Assembly: GCA_963575745.1 (NCBI GenBank) | Contig: CAUYUJ010014268.1 | Span: 1 to 64,000 of the forward strand | Length of the DNA: 64,000 bases | Direction: 5' to 3' | Source of the DNA: Prorocentrum cordatum | Lineage: Eukaryota; Sar; Dinophyceae; Prorocentrales; Prorocentraceae | Shown here: piece after piece, positions 32,415-45,429 of the stretch | Numbering within the stretch: position 1 is the first letter of the stretch | Layout of the letters: each line of letters starts with the position of its first letter | The notes under the pieces: generated by a model | What the model saw: the letters and a program-made list of their open reading frames with translations, nothing else | What the model was told of the DNA's origin: nothing | The model's database searches: none | Program-made: the position numbers and the translations under genes

Positions 32415-35400
32415 CCATGAACCTCTTGGGGCTTCTTGGGCGCTTCTTGGGGCCTCCTGGGGTCTCCTGGGGGCCTCTTGGGCCAAATGGCTTGCATTTT
32501 CGGTTCCTCGTCCCCGTCTTGGGCGCCGACTTGGGGCGTTGTTGAGCGGTTTAGGCGTCTCGTGGGCCGTCTTGGCCCCCTCGTGGGCCGTCTTGGAGCC
32601 CTCTTGGGGGCATCCTCGACCGTCTTGGGTGCCTCTTGCGCCGTCATGGACGCAGTGGAAGCCCAAAAGGCGAACACGCCAAACATACATTTTTCCTATA
32701 GGACATCGACGATGTTTGCTTATTTGGGGCTCTATTGGGGTGCCTCTTGGGGGCCTCCTGGGGGTCTCTTGGGGGCCTTCTGGGGCCTCTGGGGGGCCTC
32801 TTGGGGTCTCCTGGGGACCTCTTGTGGCCTCCTGGGAGCCTCTGGGGCCGAAAGCTCGGAATTTGAATATGGTTGTGCACCTCTGGGACCCCTCTGGGGC
32901 TCGTCCTGGGGCTCTCTTGGGCTGTCTTGGAGGCCTTTCGGGCCGTCTTGAGACCCTCTTGGGGTCGTCTTGGAACCCTCTTGGGAGCCTGTGGGACAGT
33001 CTTGGGGGCCTCTTGGCCCGTCTTGGACGCAGTGGAAGCCCAAAAGGCGAACACGCCAAAAATATCAGATCCCCACAGGAAATCAACGATGTTTGCTTAT
33101 TGGGGCTCTATATCAGTGCCCCTTGTTACGTGTTCGGGGACTCTTTTTCTGTTTTTGCGGGTATCTTGGGGACCTCTTGGGGCTTCTTGGGCGCTTCTTG
33201 GAGCCTCCTGGGGTCTCCTGGGGGCCTCTTGGGCCAAATGGCTTGCATTTTCGGTTCCTCGTCCCCGTCTTGGGCGCCGACTTGGGGCGTTGTTGAGCGG
33301 TTTAGGCGTCTCGTGGGCCGTCTTGGCCCCCTCGTGGGCCGTCTTGGAGCCCTCGTGGGGGCATCCTCGACCGTCTTGGGTGCCTCTTGCGCCGTCATGG
33401 ACGCAGTGGAAGCCCCAAAGGCGAACACGCCAAACATACATTTTTCCTATAGGACATCGACGATGTTTGCTTATTTGGGGCTCTATTGGGGTGCCTCTTG
33501 GGGGCCTCCTGGGGGTCTCTTGGGGGCCTTCTGGGGCCTCTGGGGGGCCTCTTGGGGTCTCCTGGGGACCTCTTGTGGCCTCCTGGGAGCCTCTGGGGCC
33601 GAAAGCTCGGAATTTGAATATGGTTGTGCACCTCTGGGACCCCTCTGGGGCTCGTCCTGGGGCTCTCTTGGGCTGTCTTGGAGGCCTTTCGGGCCGTCTT
33701 GAGACCCTCTTGGGGTCGTCTTGGAACCCTCTTGGGAGCCTGTGGGACAGTCTTGGGGGCCTCTTGGCCCGTCTTGGACGCAGTGGAAGCCCAAAAGGCG
33801 AACACGCCAAAACATATCAGATCCCCACAGGAAATCAACGATGTTTGCTTATTGGGGCTCTATATCAGTGCCCCTTGTTACGTGTTCGGGGACTCTTTTT
33901 GTGTTTTTGCGGGTATCTTGGGGACCTCTTGGGGCTTCTTGGGCGCTTCTTGGAGCCTCCTGGGGTCTCCTGGGGGCCTCTTGGGCCAAATGGCTTGCAT
34001 TTTCGGTTCCTCGTCCCCGTCTTGGGCGCCGACTTGGGGCGTTGTTGAGCGGTTTAGGCGTCTCGTGGGCCGTCTTGGCCCCCTCGTGGGCCGTCTTGGA
34101 GCCCTCTTGGGGGCATCCTCGACCGTCTTCGGTGCCTCTTGCGCCGTCATGGACGCAGTGGAAGCCCAAAAGGCGAACACGCCAAACATACATCTTTCCT
34201 ATAGGACATTGACGGTGTTTGCTTATTTGGGGCTCTATTGGGGTGCCTCTTGGGGGCCTCCTGGGGGTCTCTTGGGGGCCTTCTGGGGCCTCTGGGGGGC
34301 CTCTTGGGGTCTCCTGGGGACCTCTTGTGGCATCCTGGGGGCCTCTGGGGCCGAAAGCTCGGAATTTGAATATGGTTGTGCACCTCTGGGACCCCTCTGG
34401 GGCTCGTCCTGGGGCTCTCTTGGGCTGTCTTGGAGGCCTTTCGGGCAGTCTTGAGACCCTCTTGGGGTCGTCTTGGAACCCTCTTGGGAGCCTGTGGGAC
34501 AGTCTTGGGGGCCTCTTGGCCCGTCTTGGACGCAGTGGAAGCCCAAAAGGCGAACACGCCAAAAATATCAGATCCCCACAGGCAATCAACGATGTTTGCT
34601 TATTGGGGCTCTATATCAGTGCCCCTTGTCACGTGTTCGGGGACTCTTTTGAGTTTTTGCTGGTATCTTGGGGACCTCTTGGGGCTTCTTGGGCGCTTCT
34701 TGGAGCCTCCTGGGGTCTCCTGGGGGCCTCTTGGGCCAAATGGCTTGCATTTTCGGTTCCTCGTCCCCGTCTTGGGCGCCGACTTGGGGCGTTGTTGAGC
34801 GGTTTAGGCGTCTCGTGGGCCGTCTTGGCCCCCTCGTGGGCCGTCTTGGAGCCCTCGTGGGGGCATCCTCGACCGTCTTGGGTGCCTCTTGCGCCGTCAT
34901 GGACGCAGTGGAAGCCCAAAAGGCGAACACGCCAAACATACATTTTTCCTATAGGACATCGACGATGTTTGCTTATTTGGGGCTCTATTGGGGTGCCTCT
35001 TGGGGGCCTCCTGGGGGTCTCTTGGGGGCCTTCTGGGGCCTCTGGGGGGCCTCTTGGGGTCTCCTGGGGACCTCTTGTGGCCTCCTGGGAGCCCCTGGGG
35101 CCGAAAGCTCGGAATTTGAATATGGTTGTGCACCTCTGTGACCCCTCTGAGGCTCGTCCCGGGGCTCTCTTGGGCTGTCTTGGAGTCCTTTCGGGCCGTC
35201 TTGAGACCCTCTTGGGGTCGTCTTGGAACCCTCTTGGGAGCCTGTGGGACAGTCTTGGGGGCCTCTTGGCCCGTCTTGGACGCAGTGGAAGCCCAAAAGG
35301 CGAACACGCCAAAAATATCAGATCCCCACAGGAAATCAACGATGTTTGCTTATTGGGGCTCTATATCAGTGCCCCTTGTTACGTGTTCGGGGACTCTTTT

Positions 35401-38400
35401 TGTGTTTTTGCGGGTATCTTGGGGACCTCTTGGGGCTTCTTGGGCGCTTCTTGGAGCCTCCTGGGGTCTCCTGGTGGCCTCTTGGGCCAAATGGCTTGCA
35501 TTGTCGGTTCCTCGTCCCCGTCTTGGGCGCCGACTTGGGGCGTTGTTGAGCGGTTTAGGCGTCTCGTGGGCCGTCTTGGCCCCCTCGTGGGCCGTCTTGG
35601 AGCCCTCTTGGGGGCATCCTCGACCGTCTTGGGTGCCTCTTGCGCCGTCATGGACGCAGTGGAAGCCCAAAAGGCGAACACGCCAAACATACATCTTTCC
35701 TATAGGACATCGACGATGTTTGCTTATTTGGGGTTCTGTTGGGGTGCCCTTGGGGGCCTCCTGGGGGTCTCTTGGGGGCCTTCTGGGGCCTCTGGGGGGC
35801 CTCTTGGGGTCTCCTGGGGGCCTCTTGTGGCCTCCTGGGAGCCTCTGGGGCCGAAAGCTAGGAATTTGAATATGGTTGTGCACCTCTGGGACCCCTCTGG
35901 GGCTCGTCCTGGGGCTCTCTTGGGCTGTCTTGGAGGCCTTTCGGGCCGTCTTGAGGCCCTCTTGGGGTCGTTTCGGAACCCTCTTGGGAGCCTGTGGGGC
36001 AGTCTTGGGGGCCTCGTGGCCCGTCTTGGACGCAGTGGAAGCCCAAAAGGCGAACACGCCAAAAATATCAGATCCCCACAGGAAGTCAACGATGTTTGCT
36101 TATTGGGGCTCTATATCAGTGCCCCTTGTTACGTGTTCGGGGACTCTTTTTGCGTTTTCGCGGGTATCTTGGGGGCCTCTTGGGGCTTCTTGGGCGCTTC
36201 TTGGAGCCTCCTGGGGTCTCCTGGGGGCCTCTTGGGCCAAATGGCTTGCATTTTCGGTTCCTCGTCCCCGTCTTGGGCGCCGACTTGGGGCGTTGTTGAG
36301 CGGTTTAGGCGTCTCGTGGGCCGTCTTGGCCCCCTCGTGGGCTGTCTTGGAGCCCTCTCGGGGGCATCCTCGACCGTCTTGGGTGCCTCTTGCGCCGTCA
36401 TGGACGCAGTGGAAGCCCAAACGGCGAACACGCCAAACATACATCTTTCCTATAGGACATCGACGATGTTTGCTTCTCTATTGGGGCTCTATTGGGGTGC
36501 CTCTTGGGGGCCTCCTGGGGGTCTCTTGGGGGCCTTCTGGGGCCTCTTGGGGGCCTCTTGGGGTCTCCTGGGGACCTCTTGTGGCCTCCTGGGAGCCTCT
36601 GGGGCCGAAAGCTCGGAATTTGAATATGGTTGTGCACCTCTGGGGCCCCTCTGGGGCTCGTCCTGGGGCTCTCTTGGGCTGTCTTGGAGGCCTTTCGGGC
36701 CGTCTTGAGACCCTCTTGGGGTCGTCTTGGAACCCTCTTGGGAGCCTGTGGGACAATCTTGGGGGCCTCTTGGCCCGTCTTGGACGCAGTGGACGCCCAA
36801 AAGGCGAACACGCCAAACATATCAGATCCCCACAGGAAATCAACGATGTTTGCTTATTGGGGCTCTATATCAGTGCCCCTTGTTACGTGTTCGGGGACTC
36901 TTTTTGTGTTTTTGCGGGTATCTTGGGGACCTCTTGGGGCTTCTTGGGCGCTTCTTGGAGCCTCCTGGGGTCTCCTCGGGGCCTCTTGGGCCAAATGGCT
37001 TGCATTTTCGGTTCCTCGTCCCCGTCTTGGGCGCCGACTTGGGGCGTTGTTGAGCGGTTTAGGCGTCTCGTGGGCCGTCTTGGCCCCCTGGTGGGCTGTC
37101 TTGGAGCCCTCTTGGGGGCATCCTCGACCGTCTTGGGTGCCTCTTGCGCCGTCATGGACGCAGTGGAAGCCCAAAAGGCGAACACGCCAAACATACATCT
37201 TTCCTATAGGATGTCGACGATGTTTGCTTATTTGGGGCTCTATTGGGGTGCCTCTTGGGGGCCTCCTGGGGGTCTCTCGGGGGCCTTCTGGGGCCTCTGG
37301 GGGGCCTCTTGGGGTCTCCTGGGGACCTCTTGTGGCCACCTGGGAGCCTCTGGGGCCGAAAGCTCGGAATTTGAATATGGTTGTGCACCTCTGGGGCCCC
37401 TCTGGGGCTCGTCCTGGGGCTCTCTTGGGCTGTATTGGGTTTTTTTCGGGCCGTCTTGAGACCCTCTTGGGGTCGTCTTGGAACCCTCTTGGGAGCCTGT
37501 GGGGCAGTCTTGGGGGCCTCTTGGCCCGTCTTGGACGCAGTGGAAGCCCAAAAGGCGAACACGCCAAAAATATCAGATCCCCACAGGAAATCAACGATGT
37601 TTGCTTATTGGGGCTCTATATCAGTGCCCCTTGTTACGTGTTCGGGGACTCTTTCTGTGTTTTTGCGGGTATCTTGGGGGGGACCTCTTGGGGCTTCTTG
37701 GGCGCTTCTTGGAGCCTCCTGGGGTCTCCTGGGGGCCTCTTGGGCCAAATGGCTTGCATTTTCGGTTCCTCGTCCCCGTCTTGGGCGCCGACTTGGGGCG
37801 TTGTTGAGCGGTTTAGGCGTCTCGTGGGCCGTCTTGGCCCCCTCGTGGGCCGTCTTGGAGCCCTCTTGGGGGCATCCTCGACCGTCTTGGGTGCCTCTTG
37901 CGCCGTCATGGACGCAGTGGAAGCCCCAAAGGCGAACACGCCAAACATACATCTTTCCTATAGGACATCGACTATGTTTGCTTCTCTATTGGGGTGCCTC
38001 TTGGGGGCCTCCTGGGGGTCTCTTGGGGGCCTTCTGGGGCCTCTGGGGCCCCTCTGGGGCTCGTCCTGGGGTTCTCTTGGGCTGTCTTGGAGGCCTCTCG
38101 GGCCGTCTTGAGACCCTCTTGGGGTCGCCTTGGAACCCTCTTGGGAGCCTGTGGGACAATATTGGGGGCCTCTTGGCCCGTCTTGGACGCAGTGGAAGCC
38201 CAAAAGGCGAACACGCCAAAAATATCAGATTCACAGGAAATCAATGATGTTTGCTTATCGGGGCTCTATATCAGTGCCCCTTGTTACGTGTTCGGGGGCT
38301 CTTTTGTGTTTTTGCTGGTATCTTAGGGGACCTCTTGGGGCTTCTTGGGCGCTTCTTGGGGCCTCCTGGGGTCTCCTGGGGGCCTCTTGGGCCAAATGGC

Positions 38401-41400
38401 TCGCATGTTCGGTTCCTCGTCCCCGTCTTGGGCGCCGACTTGGGGCGTTGTTGAGCGGTTTAGGCGTCTCGTGGGCCGTCTTGGCCCCCTCGTGGGCCGT
38501 CTTGGAGCCCTCTTGGGGGCATCCTCGACCGTCTTGGGTGCCTCTTGCGCCGTCATGGACGCAGTGGAAGCCCAAAAGGCGAACACGCCAAACATACATT
38601 TTTCCTATAGGACATCGACTATGTTTGCTTATTTGGGGCTCTATTGGGGTGCCTCTTGGGGGCCTCCTGGGGGTCTCTTGGGGGCCTTCTGGGGCCTCTG
38701 GGGGGCCTCTTGGGGTCTCCTGGGGACCTCTTGTGGCCTCCTGGGAGCCTCTGGGGCAGAAAGCTCGGAATTTGAATATGGTTGTGCACCTCTGGGACCC
38801 CTCTGGGGCTCGTCCTGGGGCTCTCTTGGGCTGTCTTGGAGGCCTTTCGTGCCGTCTTGAGACCCTCTTGGGGTCGTCTTGGAACCCTCTTGGGAGCCTG
38901 TGGGACAGTCTTGGGGGCCTCTTGGCCCGTCTTGGACGCAGTGGAAGCCCCAAAGGCGAACACGCCAAACATATCAGATCCCCACAGGCAATCAACGATG
39001 TTTGCTTATTGGGGCTCTATATCAGTGCCCCTTGTTACGTGTTCGGGGACTCTTTTTCTGTTTTTGTGGGTATCTTGGGGACCTCTTGGGGCTTCTTGGG
39101 CGCTTCTTGGGGCCTCCTGGGGTCTCCTGGGGGCCTCTTGGGCCAAATGGCTTGCATTTTCGGTTCCTCGTCCCCGTCTTGGGCGCCGACTTGGGGCGTT
39201 GTTGAGCAGTTTAGGCGTCTCGTGGGCCGTCTTGGCCCCCTCGTGGGCCGTCTTGGAGCCCTCTTGGGGGCATCCTCGACCGTCTTGGGTGCCTCTTGCG
39301 CCGTCATGGACGCAGTGGAAGCCCAAAAGGCGAACACGCCAAACATACATTTTTCCTATAGGACATCGACGATGTTTGCTTATTTGGGGCTCTATTGTGG
39401 TGCCTCTTGGGGGCCTCCTGGGGGTCTCTTGGGGGCCTTCTGGGGCCTCTGGGGAGGGCTCTTGGGGTCTCCTGGGGACCTCTTGTGGCCTCCTGGGAGC
39501 CTCTGGGGCCGAAAGCTCGGAATTTGAATATGGTTGTGCACCTCTGGGACCCCTCTGGGGCTCGTCCTGGGGCTCTCTTGGGCTGTCTTGGAGGCCTTTC
39601 GGGCCGTCTTGAGACCCTCTTGGGGTCGTCTTGGAACCCTCTTGGGAGCCTGTGGGACAGTCTTGGGGGCCTCTTGGCCCGTCTTGGACGCAGTGGAAGC
39701 CCAAAAGGCGAACACTCCAAAACTATCCGATTCACACAGGAAATCAACGATGTTTGCTTATTGGGGCTCTATCCATATCAGTGCCCCTTGTTACGTGTTC
39801 GGGTACTCTTTTTGTGTTTTTGCGGGTATCTTGGGGACCTCTTGGGGCTTCTTGGGTGCTTCTTGGAGCCTCCTGGGGTCTCCTGGGGGCCTCTTGGGCC
39901 AAATGGCTTGCATTTTCGGTTCCTCGTCCCCGTCTTGGGCGCCGACTTGGGGCGTTGTTGAGCGGTTTAGGCGTCTCGTGGGCCGTCTTGGCCCCCTCGT
40001 GGGCCGTCTTGGAGCCCTCTTGGGGGCATCCTCGACCGTCTTCGGTGCCTCTTGCGCCGTCATGGACGCAGTGGAAGCCCAAAAGGCGAACACGCCAAAC
40101 ATACATTTTTCCTATAGGACATTGACGGTGTTTGCTTATTTGGGGCTCTATTGGTGTGCCTCTTGGGGGCCTCCTGGGGGTCTCTTGGGTGCCTTCTGGG
40201 GCCTCTGGGGGGCCTCTTGGGGTCTCCTGGGGACCTCTTGTGGCATCCTGGGGGCCTCTGGGGCCGAAAGCTCGGAATTTGAATATGGTTGTGCACCTCT
40301 GGGACCCCTCTGGGGCTCGTCCTGGGGCTCTCTTGGGCTGTCTTGGAGGCCTTTCGGGCAGTCTTGAGACCCTCTTGGGGTCGTCTTGGAACCCTCTTGG
40401 GAGCTTGTGGGACAGTCTTGGGGGCCTCTTGGCCCGTCTTGGACGCAGTGGAAGCCCAAAAGGCGAACACGCCAAAAATATCAGATCCCCACAGGCAATC
40501 AACGATGTTTGCTTATTGGGGCTCTATATCAGTGACCCTTGTTACTTGTTCGGGTACTCTTTTTGTGTTTTTGCGGGTATCTTGGGGACCTCTTGGGGCT
40601 TCTTGGGCGCTTCTTGGAGCCTCCTGGGGTCTCCTGGGGGCCTCTTGGGCCAAATGGCTTGCATTTTCGGTTCCTCGTCCCCGTCTTGGGCGCCGACTTG
40701 GGGCGTTGTTGAGCGGTTTAGGCGTCTCGTGGGCCGTCTTGGCCCCCTCGTGGGCCGTCTTGGAGCCCTCGTGGGGGCATCCTCGACCGTCTTGGGTGCC
40801 TCTTGCGCCGTCATGGACGCAGTGGAAGCCCAAAAGGCGAACACGCCAAACATACATTTTTCCTATAGGACATCGACGATGTTTGCTTGTTTGGTGCTCT
40901 ATTGGGGTGCCTCTTGGGGGCCTCCTGGGGGTCTCTTGGGGGCCTTCTGGGGCCTCTGGGGGGGCATCTTGGGGTCTCCTGGGGACCTCTTGTGGCCTCC
41001 TGGGGGCCTCTGGGGCCGAAAGCTCGGAATTTGAATATGGTTGTGCACCTCTGGGGCCCCTCTGGGGCTCGTCCTGGGGCTCTCTTGGGCTGTCTTGGAG
41101 GCCTTTCGGGCCGTCTTGAGACCCTCTTGGGGTCGTCTTGGAACCCTCTTGGGAGCCTGTGGGACAGTCTTGGGGGCCTCTTGGCCCGTCTTGGACGCAG
41201 TGGAAGCCCAAAAGGCGAACACGCCAAAAATATCCGATCCCCACAGGCAATCAACGAAATTTGCTTATTGGGGCTCTATATCAGTGCCCCTTGTTACGTG
41301 TTCGGGGACTCTTTTTGTGTTTTTGCTGGTATCTTGGGGACCTCTTGGGGCTTCGTGGGCGCTTCTTGGAGCCTCCTGGGGTCTCCTGGTGGCCTCTTGG

Positions 41401-44400
41401 GCCAACTGGCTTGCATTGTCGGTTCCTCGTCCTCGTCTTGGGCGCCGACTTGGGGCGTTGTTGAGCGGTTTAGGCGTCTCGTGGGCCGTCTTGGCCCCCT
41501 CGTGGGCCGTCTTGGAGCCCTCTCGGGGGCATCCTCGACCGTCTTGGGTGCCTCTTGCGCCGTCATGGACGCAGTGGAAGCCCAAAAGGCGAACACGCCA
41601 AACATACATCTTTCCTATAGGACATCGACGATGTTTGCTTATTTGGGGCTCTATTGGGATGCCCTTGGGGGCCTCCTGGGGGTCTCTTGGGGGCCTTCTG
41701 GTGCCTCTGGGGGGCCTCTTGGGGTCTCCTGGGGGCCTCTTGTGGCCTCCTGGGAGCCTCTGGGGCCGAAAGCTCGGAATTTGAATATGGTTGTGCACCT
41801 CTGGGACCCCTCTGGGGCTCGTCCTGGGGCTCTCTTGGGCTGTCTTGGAGGCCTTTCGGGCCGTCTTGAGACCCTCTTGGGGTCGTCTTGGAACCCTCTT
41901 GGGAGCCTGTGGGGCAGTCTTGGGGGACTCGTGGCCCGTCTTGGACGCAGTGGAAGCCCAAAAGGCGAACACGCCAAACATATCAGATCCCCACAGGAAA
42001 TCAACGATGTTTGCTTATTGGGGCTCTATATCAGTGCCCCTTGTTACGTGTTCGGGGACTATTTTTGCGTTTTTGCGGGTATCTTGGGGGCCTCTTGGGG
42101 CTTCTTGGGCGCTTCTTGGAGCCTCCTGGGGTCTCCTGGGGGCCTCTTGGGCCAAATGGCTTGCATTGTCGGTTCCTCGTCCCCGTCTTGGGCGCCGACT
42201 TGGGGCGTTGTTGAGCGGTTTAGGCGTCTCGTGGGCCGTCTTGGCCCCCTCGTGGGCCGTCTTGGAGCCCTCTTGGGGGCATCCTCGACCGTCTTGGGTG
42301 CCTCTTGCGCCGTCATGGACGCAGTGGAAGCCCCAAAGGCGAACACGCCAAACATACATCTTTCCTATAGGACATCGACTATGTTTGCTTATTTGGGGCT
42401 CTATTGGGGTGCCTCTTGGGGGCCTCCTGGGGGTCTCTTGGGGGCCTTCTGGTGCCTCTGGGGGGCCTCTTGGGGTCTCCTGGGGGCCTCTTGTGGCCAC
42501 CTGGGAGCCTCTGGGGCCGAAAGCTCGGAATTTGAATATGGTTGTGCACCCCTGGGGCCCCTCTGGGGCTCGTCCTGGGGCTCTCTTGGGCTGTCTTGGG
42601 GGCCTTTCGGGCCGTCTTGAGACCCTCTTGGGGTCGTCTTGGAACCATTTTGGGAGCCTGTGGGGCAGTCTTGGGGGCCTCTTGGCCCGTCTTGGACGCA
42701 GTGGAAGCCCAAAAGGCGAACTCGCCAAAAATATCAGATCCCCACAGGCAATCAACGATGTTTGCTTATTGGGGCTCTATATCAGTGCCCCTTGTTACGT
42801 GTTCGGGGACTCTTTCTGTGTTTTTGCTGGTATCTTGGGGACCTCTTGGGGCTTCTTGGGCGCTTCTTGGAGCCTCCTGGGGTCTCCTGGGGGCCTCTTG
42901 GGCCAAATGGCTTGCATGTTCGGTTCCTCGTCCCCGTCTTGGGCGCCGACTTGGGGCGTTGTTGAGCGGTTTAGGCGTCTCGTGGGCCGTCTTGGCCCCC
43001 TCGTGGGCCGTCTTGGAGCCCTCTTGGGGGCATCCTCGACCGTCTTGGGTGCCTCTTGCGCCGTCATGGACGCAGTGGAAGCCCAAAAGGCGAACACGCC
43101 AAACATACATCTTTCCTATAGGACATCGACTATGTTTGCTTATTTGGGGCTCTATTGGGGTGCCTCTTGGGGGCCTCCTGGGGGTCTCTTGGGGGCCTTC
43201 TGGGGCCTCTGGGGGGCCTCTTGGGGTCTCCTGGGGACCTCTTGTGGCCTCCTGGGAGCCTCTGGGGCCGAAAGCTCGGAATTTGAATATGGTTGTGCAC
43301 CTCTGGGGCCCCTCTGGGGCTCGTCCTGGGGTTCTCTTGAGCTGTCTTGGAGGCCTCTCGGGCCGTCTTGACACCCTCTTGGGGTCGCCTTGGAACCCTC
43401 TTGGGAGCCTGTGGGACAGTATTGGGGGCCTCTTGGCCCGTCTTGGACGCAGTGGAAGCCCAAAAGGCGAACACGCCAAAAATATCAGATTCCCACAGGA
43501 AATCAATTATGTTTGCTTATCGGGGCTCTATATCAGTGCCCCTTGTTGCGTGTTCGGGGGCTCTTTTGTGTTTTTGCGGGTATCTTAGGGGACCTCTTGG
43601 GGCTTCTTGGGCGCTTCTTGGAGCCTCCTGGGGTCTCCTGGGGGCCTCTTGGGGCATCCTCGACCGTCTTGGGTGCCTCTTGCGCCGTCATGGACGCAGT
43701 GGAAGCCCAAAAGGCGAACACGCCAAACATACATCTTTCCTATAGGACATCGACGATGTTTGCTTATTTGGGGCTCTATTGGGGTGCCTCTTGGGGGCCT
43801 CCTGGGGGTCTCTTGGGGGCCTTCTGGGGCCTCTGGGGGGCCTCTTGGGGTCTCCTGGGGACCTCTTGTGGCCTACTGGGAGCCTCCGGGGCCGAAAGCT
43901 CGGAATTTGAATATGGTTGTGCACCTCTGGGGCCCCTCTGGGGCTCGTCCTGGGGCTCTCTTGGGCTGTCTTGGAGGCCTCTCGGGCCGTCTTGACACCC
44001 TCTTGGGTCGTCTTGGAACCCTCTTGGGAACCTGTGGGACAGTATTGGGGGCCTCTTGGCCCGTCTTGGACGCAGTGGAAGCCCAAAAGGCGAACACGCC
44101 AAAAATATCAGATTCCCACAGGAAATCAACGATGTTTGCTTATTGGGGCTCTATATCAGTGCCCCTTGTTACGTGTTCGGGGGCTCTTTTGTGTTTTTGC
44201 GGGTATCTTGGGGACCTCTTGGGGCTCCTTGGGCGCTTCTTGGAGCCTCCTGGGGTCTCCTGGGGGCCTCTTGGGCCAAATGGCTCGTATGTTCGGTTCC
44301 TCGTCCCCGTCTTGGGCGCCGACTTGGGGCGTTGTTGAGCGGTTTAGGCGTCTCGTGGGCCGTCTTGGCTCCCTCGTGGGCCGTCTTGGAGCCCTCTTGG

Positions 44401-44520
44401 GGGCATCCTCTTTGGGGTGCCTCTTTGGGGTCATGGACGCAGTGGACGCCCAAAAAGCGAATTCGTCAAAAATATTTGTTTTCCTATAGGACATCGACGA
44501 TGTTTGCTTACTAGGGGCTC
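32415..44520 (+). repeat. higher-order satellite: ~751-bp units, each a dimer of ~375-bp halves
   Basis: The landmark GATGTTTGCTTATTTGG (half B) recurs at 32711, 33462, 34214, 34964, 35715, 36465, 37219, 37973, 38620, 39371, 40127, 40878, 41630, 42380, 43131, 43755 and 44499: 17 copies, mostly 750-756 bp apart, with short units of 647 and 624 bp. Half A has the related landmark GATGTTTGCTTATTGGGGCT followed by TATATCAGTGCCCC, about 380 bp later. Both halves share GTGGAAGCCCAAAAGGCGAA, and both are built from CTTGGGGGCC-type ~10-bp units. All three forward frames and the reverse frames are widely open, so no single protein is supported. Confidence 0.95.
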
Positions 44521-45060
44521 TATTGGAGTGCCTCTTGGGGGCCTCCTGCGGGCCTTCTTGGGCCTCTGGGGGGCCTCTTGGGGTCTCCTGGGGACCTCTT
44601 GTGGCCTCCTGGGAGCCTCTGGGGCCGAAAGCTCGGAAATTGAATATGGTTGTGCACCTCTGGGACCCCTCTGGGGCTCGTCCTGGGGCTCTCTTGGGCT
44701 GTCTTGGGCGCCTCTCGGGCCGTCTTGGGACCCTCTTGGAGTCGTCTTGCGGCCCTCTTGGAAGCCCGTGGGGCAGTCTTCGGGGCCTCTTGGGCCGTCT
44801 TGGACGCAGTGGACGGCCAAGAGTCAAACACGCCCAAAATATCAATTTCTCCATAGGAAATGGATGATTTTTGCGTATTGGGCCTCTCTCGGGGTGCCTC
44901 TCGGGGCGTCTTCGGTGCCTTTGGGGGCCTTCTTGGCGTCGTGGGAGTCGTCTTGAAAGGCGTCTGGAGCCATCGCTGCGGCCTCCTGGGGCCTCCTGGG
45001 GCCTCCTGGGGCCTCCCTGCAGCCTCTTGGGGCCCCGTTGGCACTGGGTCGCCGAAACCC
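44521..45060 (+). repeat. diverged distal edge of the satellite
   Basis: One further, clearly diverged half unit: GTGGACGGCC, TCTCCATAGGAAATGGATGA and TTTTTGCGTATTGGGCC. Divergence at the edge and homogeneity in the middle is the usual satellite pattern. Confidence 0.75.
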
Positions 45061-45148
45061 CATAAAAAAACACCGGGAAAACGACGCCCGGGCACCACAT
45101 TTGCGGTCGTGGTCGCGGCCTCCGGCCCCCGGACCCGGTCCCCCGTTA

Positions 45149-45425
45149 TGTGTGTGTGTGTATGTATGTATGTATGTATGTATGTATGTATGCATGCATG
45201 CATGCATGCATGCATGTATGTATGTATGCATGTATGTATGTATGTATGTATGTATGTAAGTATGTATGCATGCATGCATGTATGTATGTATGCATGCATG
45301 CATGCATGCATGCATGTATGTATGTATGTATGTATGTACGTATGTGTATATGTATGTATGTATGTGTATATATTTACATATATATATATATATATGTATG
45401 TATACGTATATGTATATGTGTTTGT
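45149..45425. repeat. TATG/CATG tetranucleotide microsatellite
   Basis: A long run of TATG and CATG units, ending in TATATA-rich sequence. Confidence 0.95.
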
Positions 45426-45429
45426 GTGT

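Noticed and set aside
32415-44520. Dozens of long open frames on both strands (Gly/Leu/Trp-rich forward, Pro/Arg/Gln-rich reverse), up to 829 codons
   Set aside because: They follow from the stop-poor CTTGGGGGCC composition; frames shift between units and several phases are open at once.
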